This document shows positions 8,306-17,246 of a stretch of 64,000 nt of DNA, in pieces. Numbering within the stretch: the first letter of the stretch is position 1; each line of letters starts with the position of its first letter. A program made the translations under genes and the position numbers. The stretch is from JAPKYZ01 sp033763835 (GTDB lineage Bacteria > Acidobacteriota > Terriglobia > Bryobacterales > Bryobacteraceae): the NCBI GenBank assembly GCA_033763835.1, contig JANRJS010000036.1:124001-188000 (forward strand), written 5' to 3'. The notes under the pieces were generated by a model. The model saw only the letters and a program-made list of their open reading frames with translations, had not been told where the DNA came from and ran no database searches.

Positions 8306-9658
8306 TCACGATAGCTCAGCGCGGATCGCGTCGGCGATGCGCGCCGACCAATGCTCGACATGCTCCGGATTCGCCGCCTCGACCATCACTCGCGCCAACG
8401 GCTCGGTGCCAGAGAAGCGCACGAGCACGCGGCCCTGGCCGTTCATTTGCGACTCCGCCGCGCGAATCTCGCTTTGCACGCCGGGCAGTTCGGCGAGAGG
8501 CCGGCGTTCCTTCACCCGCACGTTGACCAGCTTCTGCGGATAGCTGTCGAATCCCGCGACGAGATCGTCGAGCGGACGTCCGGATTCGGTTTTCGCTTCG
8601 AGGATGCGTAGGGCTGTCATCAATCCGTCGCCAGTCGTCGCGTACTCGCGGAAAATCACGTGGCCCGATTGCTCGCCGCCGATGGCCGCATTCAGCCGGA
8701 TCATCTCCTCGAGCACATACTTGTCGCCGACCGCCGCCCGCGTAAGGCCAATGCCCTCGTTTTTCAGCGCTAACTCGAAACCCAGGTTCGACATCACGGT
8801 CGCGACGACATCCGCGCCGAGGCGGTTGCGCGATCGCAGGTAGCGCGCGCAAATCAACAGCGTCGCGTCGCCGTCCAGCACGCGGCCCGATTTCGACACG
8901 GCGAGACAACGGTCCGCGTCGCCGTCGAAGGCGAATCCCGCGTCGGCGTTTTCGGCGAGAACGCGTTCGCGCAGACTTTCGACGTGCAGCGCGCCGCAAC
9001 CGTCGTTGATATTGCGGCCGGTGGGACTGGCGCCAATGGCGATCACCTGCGCGCCCAGGCGCTCGAACAATGCCGGAGCGAGGTTGACCGCCGCGCCATG
9101 AGCGCAATCGAGCACCAGCTTCAAGCCGTCCAACCGGTGCGGAAAGGTCGAGACCAGAAAGTCTAGGTATTGCCGGTCCAGGCCCGGGTCGGCGGAAAGG
9201 GCCAGCGGTAGCGGACGAACGCCGCGCGCGAGGCGCTCGAAGATTTCGAGCTCGATCCCGTATTCGGTGGAGTCCGGAATCTTGAAACCCGAATGGTCGA
9301 AGACTTTGAGACCGTTATCGTGAAACGGATTGTGCGACGCCGAAATCATGACCCCGGCGGCGAAGGGTCCGGTACGCGTTAGCCACGCGACGCCGGGAGT
9401 GGTGATCAAACCCGCGAACCGAGGTTGAGCGCCTTCGCTCGCCAATCCCCCGGCGAGCGTTTCCGCAAGCCATGGGCCGGACTCGCGGGTATCCATGCCG
9501 ATCAATACCTGCGGGCTATCGTGGCTGGCCGACCATCGTCCTAAAGCCTGGCCAAATGCGAACACCGTTTCCCGGTCGAGCGGCGGCTCTCCCGCCACTC
9601 CGCGCATGCCATCCGTCCCGAAAAGCTTGCGGACCTGGGGCTCCATCGTCGTTACCAT
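8306..9658 (-). CDS. glmM: Phosphoglucosamine mutase GlmM
   Basis: 450 residues (446 from the ATG at 9646). Converts glucosamine-6-phosphate to glucosamine-1-phosphate for UDP-GlcNAc and thus peptidoglycan. Visible are KLFGTDGMRGVAG at the N-terminus, the phosphoserine loop GVMISASHNPFHDNGLK, the Mg2+ loop FAFDGDADRC and the C-terminal phosphate-binding RFSGTEPLARVM. Length is normal. It follows cdaA and cdaR in the same direction, the same order as the conserved cdaA-cdaR-glmM operon of Firmicutes, where CdaA and GlmM interact to couple c-di-AMP synthesis to wall precursor supply. Confidence 0.96.
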   Translation of the reverse strand: MVTTMEPQVRKLFGTDGMRGVAGEPPLDRETVFAFGQALGRWSASHDSPQVLIGMDTRESGPWLAETLAGGLASEGAQPRFAGLITTPGVAWLTRTGPFAAGVMISASHNPFHDNGLKVFDHSGFKIPDSTEYGIELEIFERLARGVRPLPLALSADPGLDRQYLDFLVSTFPHRLDGLKLVLDCAHGAAVNLAPALFERLGAQVIAIGASPTGRNINDGCGALHVESLRERVLAENADAGFAFDGDADRCLAVSKSGRVLDGDATLLICARYLRSRNRLGADVVATVMSNLGFELALKNEGIGLTRAAVGDKYVLEEMIRLNAAIGGEQSGHVIFREYATTGDGLMTALRILEAKTESGRPLDDLVAGFDSYPQKLVNVRVKERRPLAELPGVQSEIRAAESQMNGQGRVLVRFSGTEPLARVMVEAANPEHVEHWSARIADAIRAELS

Positions 9659-9694
9659 CTTTCCTCCGAACCGGCGCGCCGTCGCGCGGCGTGA

Positions 9695-10369
9695 TTAGTC
9701 CCCGATTCGGCGCACATACACCTTCACATCGACCGTCGTCGCGGATTCGATACGAACCCGGGGATTGTCGACGAAGATGTGCAGGCGGCCTTCGAGAATC
9801 CTTTCGCCGGAAAACTTCTCCATTGTCCCAAACTCAAACGGATCCGTTTCCACTTCGGGGGGCGGCTCGATCTTGCTCTTCGGTCCGGAAATCTTTACGG
9901 CGTTCGGTTTCGATTCCGACCGCAGGACGATGACGCCATCGGGGGGTCTGCCGAGACGAATGGTTACCGGGACGGCGGCCTCCGCGTGATTCTCGAGCGC
10001 GAGCCGTAGCTGGAACGGATCGGTACGCACGACTTGGACGCGGGGCGGCAGACCGCTGATCCCCGGCGCGAGATCGAACGTTCGCACGCCCGGGCCCTGG
10101 AATTTGGCGAGGTCGAGCACGACGGCCGTTTGGGCGAAGCTCGACGACGCCAGCGAACCGCGCGGGCCGCGCACCTGCAGCCGTACTTCGCCCGGGAGAT
10201 TGGACGCGATGTCGAGACCGGACGGGAAATTCCGGAACTCCACCGGCACCCCGACCGACGTCGTTAACTCGGGAGCCTCGATGAGCGCGATCCATAGCAT
10301 GGCCGCGGCGGCCAACGAAAACAGTTTCAGCCAAAAGTGTCCGGCGATCGCGTTCCAGAGTTTGCGCAT
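9695..10369 (-). CDS. cdaR: YbbR-domain protein (CdaR-like regulator of diadenylate cyclase)
   Basis: 224 residues. A single N-terminal membrane segment (FWLKLFSLAAAAMLWIALI) is followed by extracytoplasmic YbbR repeats; phrases such as VGVPVEFRNFPSGLDI and AAVPVTIRLGRPPDG mark two beta-rich repeats, fewer than the four of Bacillus CdaR. It is anchored in the inner membrane with repeats outside and is thought to modulate CdaA. It starts 4 bases after the cdaA stop and is followed by glmM, so co-translation is likely. Function rests mainly on gene order. Confidence 0.85.
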   Translation of the reverse strand: MRKLWNAIAGHFWLKLFSLAAAAMLWIALIEAPELTTSVGVPVEFRNFPSGLDIASNLPGEVRLQVRGPRGSLASSSFAQTAVVLDLAKFQGPGVRTFDLAPGISGLPPRVQVVRTDPFQLRLALENHAEAAVPVTIRLGRPPDGVIVLRSESKPNAVKISGPKSKIEPPPEVETDPFEFGTMEKFSGERILEGRLHIFVDNPRVRIESATTVDVKVYVRRIGD

Positions 10370-10373
10370 ACGA

Positions 10374-11192
10374 TTATCGGGGTACGGGGCTCCGGCGTTC
10401 CGCGGGCGCGGACCTCCACCGGCCCGCCCTCCGTCCCGTTAGCAGATGCTCCACTTGATCGATGGCGGCGTTCTCGATCAGTTCGCCGTGGATCGCGTAG
10501 GACAAACGCCCGGTCTCTTCGGAGACGATGATCGATAGGCAATCGGTCTCCTCGGTGATTCCGATGGCGGCCCGATGCCGCGTGCCCATGGTCGAAACCA
10601 AGTTGGGGTTCACGGTGAGCGGTAAGAAGCAGGCGGCGGCCACCACGCGGTCGCCTTGCACGATCGCCGCGCCGTCGTGCAGCGGCGTGCCGGGGTAGAA
10701 GATGGAGATCAGCAAGTCGCGGCTCAATTTCGCGTCGAGAGGCACGCCGGTCTCGATAAAGCTGCGCAGGCCGATTTCGCGCTCGACGACGATTAAAGCT
10801 CCGGTCTTGCGCTGCGACAGAAACTCGATGGCGAGCAGGATTTCGTCGGCGGCTTCGAGTTGTTCGCGGCGGTCTTCGAATCCCAGCCAGCGGCGGCGTC
10901 CGATGCGGGCCAGCGCCCGCCGGATTTCCGACTGAAACAGCACGATCAGCACAAACGCCGTGTAAGGCGCGAGTGCGGCTAACGCCATCGTCACCAACTG
11001 CAGGCCGGCCCAAACCGCGATCAGGTAGAGCATCAGCAGCAGCAACAGCCCGCTCATGATCTGCGCCGCGCGGCGGCCTCGGACGTGCACGACCAACTGA
11101 TAAATCAACGCTGCGACGACGGCGATATCGAGTACGTTGACGAGGGTCAGCTTCCCCCAGGCGTCCGTGAGCGATGCGAGAAACTCAGACAT
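10374..11192 (-). CDS. cdaA: Membrane diadenylate cyclase CdaA
   Basis: 272 residues. Makes c-di-AMP from two ATP. The N-terminal ~90 residues contain three hydrophobic segments (VLDIAVVAALIYQLVVHV; IMSGLLLLLMLYLIAVWA; LAALAPYTAFVLIVLF), then a coiled linker, then a DisA_N cyclase domain with both catalytic motifs, DGAAIVQG (DGA) and GTRHRAAIG (RHR). The C-terminal ~25 residues are Arg/Pro-rich and look disordered. This is the first gene of a cdaA-cdaR-glmM operon on the minus strand. c-di-AMP controls potassium and osmotic balance and wall homeostasis in other bacteria. Confidence 0.95.
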   Translation of the reverse strand: MSEFLASLTDAWGKLTLVNVLDIAVVAALIYQLVVHVRGRRAAQIMSGLLLLLMLYLIAVWAGLQLVTMALAALAPYTAFVLIVLFQSEIRRALARIGRRRWLGFEDRREQLEAADEILLAIEFLSQRKTGALIVVEREIGLRSFIETGVPLDAKLSRDLLISIFYPGTPLHDGAAIVQGDRVVAAACFLPLTVNPNLVSTMGTRHRAAIGITEETDCLSIIVSEETGRLSYAIHGELIENAAIDQVEHLLTGRRAGRWRSAPAERRSPVPR

Positions 11193-11288
11193 TCGAAAAT
11201 GGAAGTCCGCGGCGCATCATACCGCTCAGTGTCTCTCAATCGGAGGCGGGCGAGAAGCTCGGGACGGCGGTTGGCGCGCAAAGCCGGG

Positions 11289-12059
11289 CTACTCCTCCGG
11301 CAGGAATCGCCGCAAGCCGTAATCGTAGAACGCCGTTCCGATCAGCCCACCCAATAGCGGAGCGACGATCGGCACCCAGAAAACGCCGCTGCCATCGGTG
11401 AGTCCGTTGTTCTTGAATCCGGCCACGGCGGCGAGCAGACGCGGACCGAAATCGCGCGCCGGATTGATGGCGTAGCCGTGCAGCGAACCGAAGCTCATCC
11501 CGATCGCCACCACGATCAGCCCGATCAGCACGGGCGCGAGATTCGCGGCGGGCGGGGAATTGCGCTCGTCGGTAATCGCGCAGATCAGGAAAAGCAGGAT
11601 GGCCGTCCCAATCACCTGATCGATAAATCCCGCGGCCGGGTTTTGCGGAAACGCGGGGAACGTGGCGAAGACGCCGGCAGTGCGTTCGAGCAATGGATCG
11701 GCGCGCTCGAACGCGGGGCGGTAGTTGAGGAACACGAGCGCCGCCGCGCAAAACGCTCCGGCCACCTGCGCCAACATGTATGGAAGAACTTTCCCCCACG
11801 CGAATCCGCGGAACACGGCAAGCGCCAGCGTCACCGCCGGATTCAAGTGCGCTCCGCTAATCTTCCCCGCCGTGTAAACGCCCATCGTCACGGCGAGTCC
11901 CCAGGCGAGATTGATGTTGGTGAAACCGCCGTTGACGATTTCGCCCGGCGCGCCCGTGCCGAACAAAACCACCATCGCCACTACGCCGCAGCCGATAAGG
12001 ATCAAGATCAGCGTGCCGAGAAATTCGGCCGCGCATTCGCCAACCAGAGTCGATCGCAT
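11289..12059 (-). CDS. glpF: Aquaglyceroporin (MIP family, GlpF-like)
   Basis: 256 residues from the ATG at 12059 (MRSTLVGECAAEFLGTLI, the usual MIP start); a longer frame to 12131 adds a non-hydrophobic tail and would overlap the divergent gene. Six membrane segments and both half-helices are seen: GAHLNPAVTLAL and GYAINPARDFGPRL. The Asp after the second NPAR is the feature separating glycerol facilitators from pure water channels. It allows passive entry of glycerol or other small neutral solutes across the inner membrane. No glycerol kinase lies nearby. Placement beside c-di-AMP genes suggests an osmotic role, but this is inference. Confidence 0.92.
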   Translation of the reverse strand: MRSTLVGECAAEFLGTLILILIGCGVVAMVVLFGTGAPGEIVNGGFTNINLAWGLAVTMGVYTAGKISGAHLNPAVTLALAVFRGFAWGKVLPYMLAQVAGAFCAAALVFLNYRPAFERADPLLERTAGVFATFPAFPQNPAAGFIDQVIGTAILLFLICAITDERNSPPAANLAPVLIGLIVVAIGMSFGSLHGYAINPARDFGPRLLAAVAGFKNNGLTDGSGVFWVPIVAPLLGGLIGTAFYDYGLRRFLPEE

Positions 12060-12109
12060 GGAAAGTGTCTCGAACGAGAGTAACGCGGTTCGTGCGATAC
12101 TACGCAGTT

Positions 12110-12125
12110 CCCCGTTGCGACGGGG
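12110..12125 (+). promoter_or_regulatory. Small hairpin over the ribosome-binding region of the DHH gene
   Basis: CCCCGT-TGCG-ACGGGG is a perfect 6-bp GC-rich stem with a 4-base loop ending 4 bases before the ATG at 12130. The 3' arm contains the only purine-rich ribosome-binding candidate (ACGGGGG), so folding would hide it. It may simply be chance in GC-rich DNA. Confidence 0.35.
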
Positions 12126-12129
12126 GTCC

Positions 12130-13083
12130 ATGCTGGTTCGAGTCCTTTACCACGACCATTGTTTCGACGGCGCCGCCTCCGCCGCGTTCTTCAGCCGGTT
12201 TCTCGCCGGCCGGATCGAACCCGGCGCGGAGTTCGCTTACACCGGCATGGCGCACACCGCCGACCAGATTTTCGACGACTCGCTCTTCGACGGCGATATC
12301 AATGCCATTGTCGATTTCAAATACTCGCCGAATCCGAAGCTCACCTGGTGGTTCGACCATCACCAGTCGGCGTTCCTTTCGCCCGCCGACGCCGAGCGCT
12401 TCCGCACCGAGAAACACCCGACGAAGTTCTTCGACCCCAGCTATCGCAGTTGCACGAAGTACATCGCGGAGTTGACGCGCGAGAAGTTCGGTTACGAGGC
12501 GGACGACTTGGCGGAGTTGGTGAAGTGGGCGGACATCATCGACGGAGCGCAATACGAATCCGCGGAAGTGGCCGTGAGCGTAAGCGCCCCGGCTACGAAG
12601 CTGGTGCTGGTGATCGAAGCGGCGAAAGGCTCGGACATCGTGCAGAGGATCATTCGCCTGATGCAGCGGATGAAGCTCGAAGAGATCGTCGAGCGTCCGG
12701 AGATCCAGACGCTGTTTCAGCCCCTCTACCAGCGCCATCTGCGGTCGATCGACGTGATCGGGCGGCGGGCGCGGTCGGAACGCGGCGTCGTTTGGTTCGA
12801 TCTGGTGGGCGACGATCTCGACGGTTACAACAAGTTCATTCCGTACTATCTACACCCGGAAGCGATCTATACCGTCTCGGTGAGCGAGCAGAGTTTCCGA
12901 ACGAAAGTCAGCGTCGGCTCCAATCCTTGGGCGAAGGGCGAACTGAAGCACAACCTCGCCTCGATCTGCGAGCGCTACGGCGGCGGCGGCCACGCCAAGG
13001 TCGGCGCGATCAGCTTTCCCAAAGGCGCGATCGAGCCCGCGCGGCAGGCGGCGAAGGAAATCGTCGCCGAGTTGCAGTCGTAG
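12130..13083 (+). CDS. DHH-family phosphoesterase
   Basis: 317 residues from the ATG at 12130 (MLVRVLYHDHCFDGAASA). Motif I is HDHCFDGAASAAFF, motif II lies around DINAIVDFKY, the DHH signature is WWFDHHQSAF, and the C-terminal DHHA1 glycine-rich motif is RYGGGGHAKVGA. These enzymes use two Mn2+ to hydrolyse phosphodiesters: nanoRNA (NrnA), pAp, or c-di-AMP (GdpP/Pde2 types). The family member cannot be fixed, but the location next to cdaA makes a linear or cyclic dinucleotide a reasonable substrate. It is cytoplasmic with no membrane, PAS or GGDEF part, so it is not GdpP itself. Confidence 0.82.
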   Translation: MLVRVLYHDHCFDGAASAAFFSRFLAGRIEPGAEFAYTGMAHTADQIFDDSLFDGDINAIVDFKYSPNPKLTWWFDHHQSAFLSPADAERFRTEKHPTKFFDPSYRSCTKYIAELTREKFGYEADDLAELVKWADIIDGAQYESAEVAVSVSAPATKLVLVIEAAKGSDIVQRIIRLMQRMKLEEIVERPEIQTLFQPLYQRHLRSIDVIGRRARSERGVVWFDLVGDDLDGYNKFIPYYLHPEAIYTVSVSEQSFRTKVSVGSNPWAKGELKHNLASICERYGGGGHAKVGAISFPKGAIEPARQAAKEIVAELQS

Positions 13084-13086
13084 CGT

Positions 13087-13596
13087 CTACTTCTTTTCGA
13101 ATCCGGCGGAAGCGACGATGATTCCGAGTTCCCGTTGCTCGATCTCGCCAGCCGCGAAAAACTTGTCGAGGGCGAATTCCACGGTGACCGATTCGGCCAT
13201 CAATGCCGCCGCCGGGACGTCCCGTACATAAGCGAAGGTGCCCGCTTTCGAGTACGTCTCCGGGTCGAGCTTCATCGGACCCACCGAGGCGGCGAGCGCG
13301 ATCTTGCCGAACTTCGCGATCACCGGCTCCGGCGCGGTGAAGTTCAATCGCAGCCGCGCTCCGTTTTGCGAAGCGCCAAAGGGCGGCCGCAGCTTGACGG
13401 AGAATTTGCCCATCGTCCACCGCCACGCTTTCTGCTCCGGGGCGTGAAATCCGGCGACGAACTGCGCCGCCGCCTTCGGATCGGCGGCCCGGATGAACAT
13501 TAGCGTCTCCGGCGGACCTTCGATGGTCGCGGGGGCGTCCCTGCGCCGGCACGACAGCGAAGCCAGGATCGCCGCTAGAAGAATCAGTCGCCGCAT
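13087..13596 (-). CDS. Predicted lipoprotein, unknown function
   Basis: 169 residues from the ATG at 13596, which overlaps the end of the oxidoreductase gene by 13 bases. The N-terminus MRRLILLAAILASLSCRRRD is a lipoprotein signal with lipobox LSC. The mature chain has features of a small alpha/beta domain (ETLMFIRAADPKAAAQFVAG; TFAYVRDVPAAALMAE) but no family is recognised. Overlap implies coupled translation with the molybdopterin oxidoreductase, although the two products probably act in different compartments. It ends 3 bases from the convergent DHH gene. Confidence 0.65.
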   Translation of the reverse strand: MRRLILLAAILASLSCRRRDAPATIEGPPETLMFIRAADPKAAAQFVAGFHAPEQKAWRWTMGKFSVKLRPPFGASQNGARLRLNFTAPEPVIAKFGKIALAASVGPMKLDPETYSKAGTFAYVRDVPAAALMAESVTVEFALDKFFAAGEIEQRELGIIVASAGFEKK

Positions 13597-15596
13597 CGTT
13601 CCACTTCCACCAGGCAATTGTAGAAAGTCGCGCCGCCGCCGATGTCGGTGAGCCGCTCCGAGGTTAGAACATTCACCGTTTGCGCGTCTTCGGCGAGTTT
13701 GCCCCAACGCACCGACGGTATGCGAACGACCCCCGACCGCAGGCCCGGCGAGATTTCCGCGCGCAACGTCAAGCTGCCTCGATCGTTGAACACGCGCACG
13801 CGATCGCCGTTCGAAATCGCGCGCAGCGCCGCGTCGTTGGGATGAATCTTGGCGACCGCCGTCGCGCGGTCCACTTCCGGGCGATATCCGAACGTCGAAT
13901 TCATCGCGTCGTCGTGTTTCGACGAGACCATTTCGAGCGGGTACTTCGACGGCGCACCGTGGCGCGATTCGGCGGGCGGAGTGTAGCGGAGCGCTTCGCC
14001 ACCGAGATTCATCTTGTGCTCCGGCGCGGCGAACGGCAGAAACGGCGCGGGGATTTTGAGGCGAACGGAATGTTCGCGCTCCAGGCGTTCGAGGGTAATG
14101 CCGTCGAGGAATTCGTGTCCCGAAGACAAAGCGTCGCGGATGAGGTCGTCGTCGGAAGCGAATAACTCGGGATCGTCGAAACCCAGCCGGGCGGCTAGCA
14201 GCCGAAAGATTTCAGTATTCGGCTTGCATTCGCCCGGAGAATCCAGCGCGGGCCTCGCCATCTGCACGTGATAGTGCCCATAGGCGAGGTAGAGATCGGT
14301 GTGCTCGAGAAACGTTGTCGCAGGGAGCACGATATCGGCGAAGTCGGCCGTATCGGTGAGAAAGTGCTCCAGAACGACGGTGAATAAGTCTTCGCGGCGC
14401 AGACCTTGGCGAACGCGGTTCTGGTGCGGAGCGATCGCCGCCGGGTTTGAGTTGTACACCACCAGCGCATGGACGTTTTGCTCCGTCAGCGCGGTACCCA
14501 AGAGCGACATGTTCAACACGCGCGCCTCGCGTTTCAACGGCGAACGCAACTGAAGGTCCGGACGTTCGAGAGCTTCCGTATTGAAGCGGTGCGCCTGCGA
14601 CGTGGATCCTTGCAAACCGCCGCCTACGTCGCGCCACGATCCGGTGAGCGCGGGCAGCGTCGCGACCGCTTGCATCGCCCGGCCCCCTCGCTCGCTGCGC
14701 TGAATTCCGTAATTGACGCGGATGACGGCGGGGCGTGTGGATGCGTATTCGCGCGCCAGCGAAACGATATCTTCCGCCGCGATCCCGGTGAGCTGCGAGA
14801 CATGCGCCGGTGTGTATTCGCGCGAGACCGACTTCAACTCTTCGAAGCCTGTCGTGTGCCGGTCGACATACTCGGCGTCGTAGAGTTTGTCGCCGATAAT
14901 CACGTGCATCAATCCCAGCGCGAGGGCGAGATCGCTGCCGGGGTTGATGTAGAAGTGACGGTCGGCCAGTGCGGCGGTGCGCGTGAGTATGGGGTCGATC
15001 GTGTAGAGCTTCGCGCCCTTACGCCGCGCCTCGACGATAAACGGCCACAAGTGCACGTTGGTGCCGTGGATGTTGGCGCCCCAGGCGACGATGAGTTTCG
15101 CGTGCACGAACATTTCGGGTTCCGTGCCGTAACGAAACCCAAGCGCTTCGTTCAGCCCGGCGCCGCCCGCCGAGGAGCAGATCGTCCGGTCCAGCCGCGA
15201 AGCGCCAAGCCGGTGAAAAAATCTCCGGTCGAGCGAGTTGCCCTGGATGCGTCCCATCGTGCCCGCGTAACTGTAAGGCATGATCGCTTCGGGACCGTGG
15301 GTGTCCGAAACGCGGCGCAGATTCGCCGCGATCGTTTCGATCGCTTCGTCCCAGGACACCCGGGTGAACTCGCCCTTGCCCTTCGCGCCCACGCGTTTCA
15401 GTGGATGCATGAGACGGTCCCGGTGGTAGTTGCGCTCGAGATATCGCGCCACTTTGCCGCACAGGAACCCGCGCGTAACCGGATGATCGGGATTGCCGCG
15501 TAACCGCGAGCCGCGCCCTTGCGGATCGACGTCGATGAGCAGCGAGCAGGTATCGGGACAATCGAGCGCGCAAACGGAATGGCGAGTCTCGGTCAT
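13584..15596 (-). CDS. Molybdopterin oxidoreductase, formate dehydrogenase/DMSO reductase superfamily
   Basis: 670 residues. The N-terminal 4Fe-4S motif is CALDCPDTC followed by a fourth Cys in GFLCGKVARY. The Mo-bisPGD domains follow with RVSWDEAIETIAANL, YSYAGTMGRIQGN, VAWGANIHGTNVH and VVYNSNPAAIAPHQNRV, and the C-terminal molybdopterin dinucleotide-binding barrel (VSSKHDDAMNSTFG, NDRGSLTLRAEIS). There is no Tat signal and no obvious membrane or iron-sulfur partner nearby, so it is probably a cytoplasmic single-subunit reductase or dehydrogenase. The Mo ligand position lies around TICSSAGGAG (Cys or Ser), so a Cys/Ser-liganded type is likely; substrate unknown. moeA and moaC for its cofactor lie at 60-62 kb. 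Confidence 0.9.
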   Translation of the reverse strand: MTETRHSVCALDCPDTCSLLIDVDPQGRGSRLRGNPDHPVTRGFLCGKVARYLERNYHRDRLMHPLKRVGAKGKGEFTRVSWDEAIETIAANLRRVSDTHGPEAIMPYSYAGTMGRIQGNSLDRRFFHRLGASRLDRTICSSAGGAGLNEALGFRYGTEPEMFVHAKLIVAWGANIHGTNVHLWPFIVEARRKGAKLYTIDPILTRTAALADRHFYINPGSDLALALGLMHVIIGDKLYDAEYVDRHTTGFEELKSVSREYTPAHVSQLTGIAAEDIVSLAREYASTRPAVIRVNYGIQRSERGGRAMQAVATLPALTGSWRDVGGGLQGSTSQAHRFNTEALERPDLQLRSPLKREARVLNMSLLGTALTEQNVHALVVYNSNPAAIAPHQNRVRQGLRREDLFTVVLEHFLTDTADFADIVLPATTFLEHTDLYLAYGHYHVQMARPALDSPGECKPNTEIFRLLAARLGFDDPELFASDDDLIRDALSSGHEFLDGITLERLEREHSVRLKIPAPFLPFAAPEHKMNLGGEALRYTPPAESRHGAPSKYPLEMVSSKHDDAMNSTFGYRPEVDRATAVAKIHPNDAALRAISNGDRVRVFNDRGSLTLRAEISPGLRSGVVRIPSVRWGKLAEDAQTVNVLTSERLTDIGGGATFYNCLVEVERCGD

Positions 15597-15652
15597 ACGT
15601 TTAGTGTATTCACCCGATTGCGCCCGGCTCCCGCGCGGCGCACGCTGAAGAT

Positions 15653-16141
15653 ATGGTTGTCCTGGCGTTGATCCTCGCGCAAGATTTCAGCTTCGCCCCT
15701 CCCGACGCTGCGTTCCTGGCGAGCCTGAACGTGAAGCAGGTGCGCGGCGCGATCGAGAATCTGGCGCGCGAGGCGGGCATGGCGGGCCCGCTTTCGTTCC
15801 AGGTGCTCGACCGCGTGGAGCGCGTGCAGATCGCCGTCGCGATGAAAGGGGAAGAGCCGCAGATGAGCGCGTTGCTCGAGGGGCGCTTCACCGCCGCCGA
15901 TGTCGCCGAACTGCGCAAGGCCTCCGCCGATCCGAATGCCATTCGCGTGGAACTGCTCGACGAGCGGCGGATTCTGATCTCGGACAAAGGGCTTATGAAG
16001 AAGTTGCCCAGACCTACAGCGAAAACGTTGGCTCCCGCCGCGCCCGCGCCCGCGCCCGCGCCTCCGCCGGAGCCGCGTAAGCCGCAATTCGCCGTGGTGC
16101 ATGGCATGCCGGGCGGCCCGGTGCGCGTACCGCTCGATTAA
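15653..16141 (+). CDS. Hypothetical protein with Ala/Pro-rich C-terminus
   Basis: 162 residues. The N-terminus MVVLALILAQDFSFAPPDA could be a very short signal peptide. The middle is a helix/strand domain (residues ~20-110) in which RVQIAVAMKGEEPQMSALLEG resembles periplasmic proteins that test component stability, but no family is recognised. Residues ~122-145 are an alternating Ala-Pro linker, then RKPQFAVVHGMPGG at the end. The gene stands alone between divergent and convergent neighbours. Codon use agrees with the surroundings, so I think it is a real gene. Confidence 0.6.
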   Translation: MVVLALILAQDFSFAPPDAAFLASLNVKQVRGAIENLAREAGMAGPLSFQVLDRVERVQIAVAMKGEEPQMSALLEGRFTAADVAELRKASADPNAIRVELLDERRILISDKGLMKKLPRPTAKTLAPAAPAPAPAPPPEPRKPQFAVVHGMPGGPVRVPLD

Positions 16142-16179
16142 CTACTGCGGCGCGAGCGCACAACGAAGCGTTGTGTGCG

Positions 16180-17244
16180 TTACTGAGCGATGGTTCGATC
16201 TCCGGACGGCGGCGTTTCGCCCTTCTCCACCCAAGCCCGCAAATCGTCGAACGCCCGTCCCGTTTCGGCCGGCGAAATCTGGCAGTGTCCATCGCGCTTG
16301 ACGAACTGCTGCAAAAACTTGCCGGAAGTGCCCGCCTGTGCCGCGATCTCCGTGTATAGGTTCGGAATCCAAGTAGGAACGACCGGGTCGTAGTCGGTGT
16401 GCACGGCGAGCATCGGCTGTTCGATCTTGCCCGTGGGTGCGTAGTTGGCTCGCAGATAGGCGGCGGCTTTCGGATCGGCTGCGACGCGCGCGATACCGGC
16501 GTTGATGGCGCGGTCTTCGCCGCCAAAGCCGCTATAGAGGATCGACCGGTTGTCGAACGGATTGCCGCCCGCTCTCGCCGTAATTTCGGCCAATACGCCC
16601 GCGCCGAAGACTACGGCTCCCGCCAAATCCGCGGTTTTGACGCGGGCCAAGCGCTGCAACTGAGCGGCCTTCTCCGGCTGTTCGGCGAGCGCCTTCTTGA
16701 CGTTCTCCGTCAGCGTGCGCGGATCGCGGCTGGATTCGAGCACGCCGGGGAAGAAATAGTCGAACACCAGCTTGGCGTCGAACGCGCCCCGCGCCATGAA
16801 CCAAGACGGCGACGCCAGCGGTCCGCACAATGGAAGTCCTCCGCGATAGGTGGCGGGGAACTTCTCCATCATCGTCATCGTCAGAAAGCCGCCCATCGAG
16901 TGACCGGTGATCCACGTGTCCTTCGGCGCGCCGTACTTCGCGCCGAAATACCGCCGCAGACTCTCGATATCGACCACCGCTTCGGCGATAGCCCATCCGC
17001 CCGCCGAGTAACCGGACTGCGCGACGGCGAACCCGCGGTCCAGAAATTGCTTCAACAACGCGTTGGGCGCGCTTTCGGTGTACGTGACGGGTTTCGGATT
17101 GTAGCCGTGGCAATACATCACCAACGAGCCGTTCCAGTTGTCGGGAACGTCGATGCGGAACTGCGCGCCGTTGATCGAACCGAGTTCGAGTTTCGGTTCG
17201 GCGGCGGCGGCAAGAGTGAGAAGGGCGACGACTGCGAGGCGCAT
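16180..17244 (-). CDS. Secreted alpha/beta hydrolase
   Basis: 354 residues. Signal peptide MRLAVVALLTLAAAAEPK. The alpha/beta-hydrolase core includes GSLVMYCHGYNP (oxyanion region), the nucleophile elbow TGHSMGGFLT, the acid region HTDYDPVVPTW and the catalytic His in KRDGHCQIS. An internal region (~170-260) forms the cap. It is probably a periplasmic or secreted esterase or peptidase; substrate unknown. It lies 2 bases from the mutT-type gene on the same strand. Confidence 0.85.
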   Translation of the reverse strand: MRLAVVALLTLAAAAEPKLELGSINGAQFRIDVPDNWNGSLVMYCHGYNPKPVTYTESAPNALLKQFLDRGFAVAQSGYSAGGWAIAEAVVDIESLRRYFGAKYGAPKDTWITGHSMGGFLTMTMMEKFPATYRGGLPLCGPLASPSWFMARGAFDAKLVFDYFFPGVLESSRDPRTLTENVKKALAEQPEKAAQLQRLARVKTADLAGAVVFGAGVLAEITARAGGNPFDNRSILYSGFGGEDRAINAGIARVAADPKAAAYLRANYAPTGKIEQPMLAVHTDYDPVVPTWIPNLYTEIAAQAGTSGKFLQQFVKRDGHCQISPAETGRAFDDLRAWVEKGETPPSGDRTIAQ

Positions 17245-17246
17245 AG

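Noticed and set aside
14469..15503. 344-codon plus-strand frame opposite the molybdopterin oxidoreductase
   Set aside because: Long antisense frames are common in GC-rich DNA; the translation is Arg-rich and low in structure, while the minus strand codes a clear enzyme.
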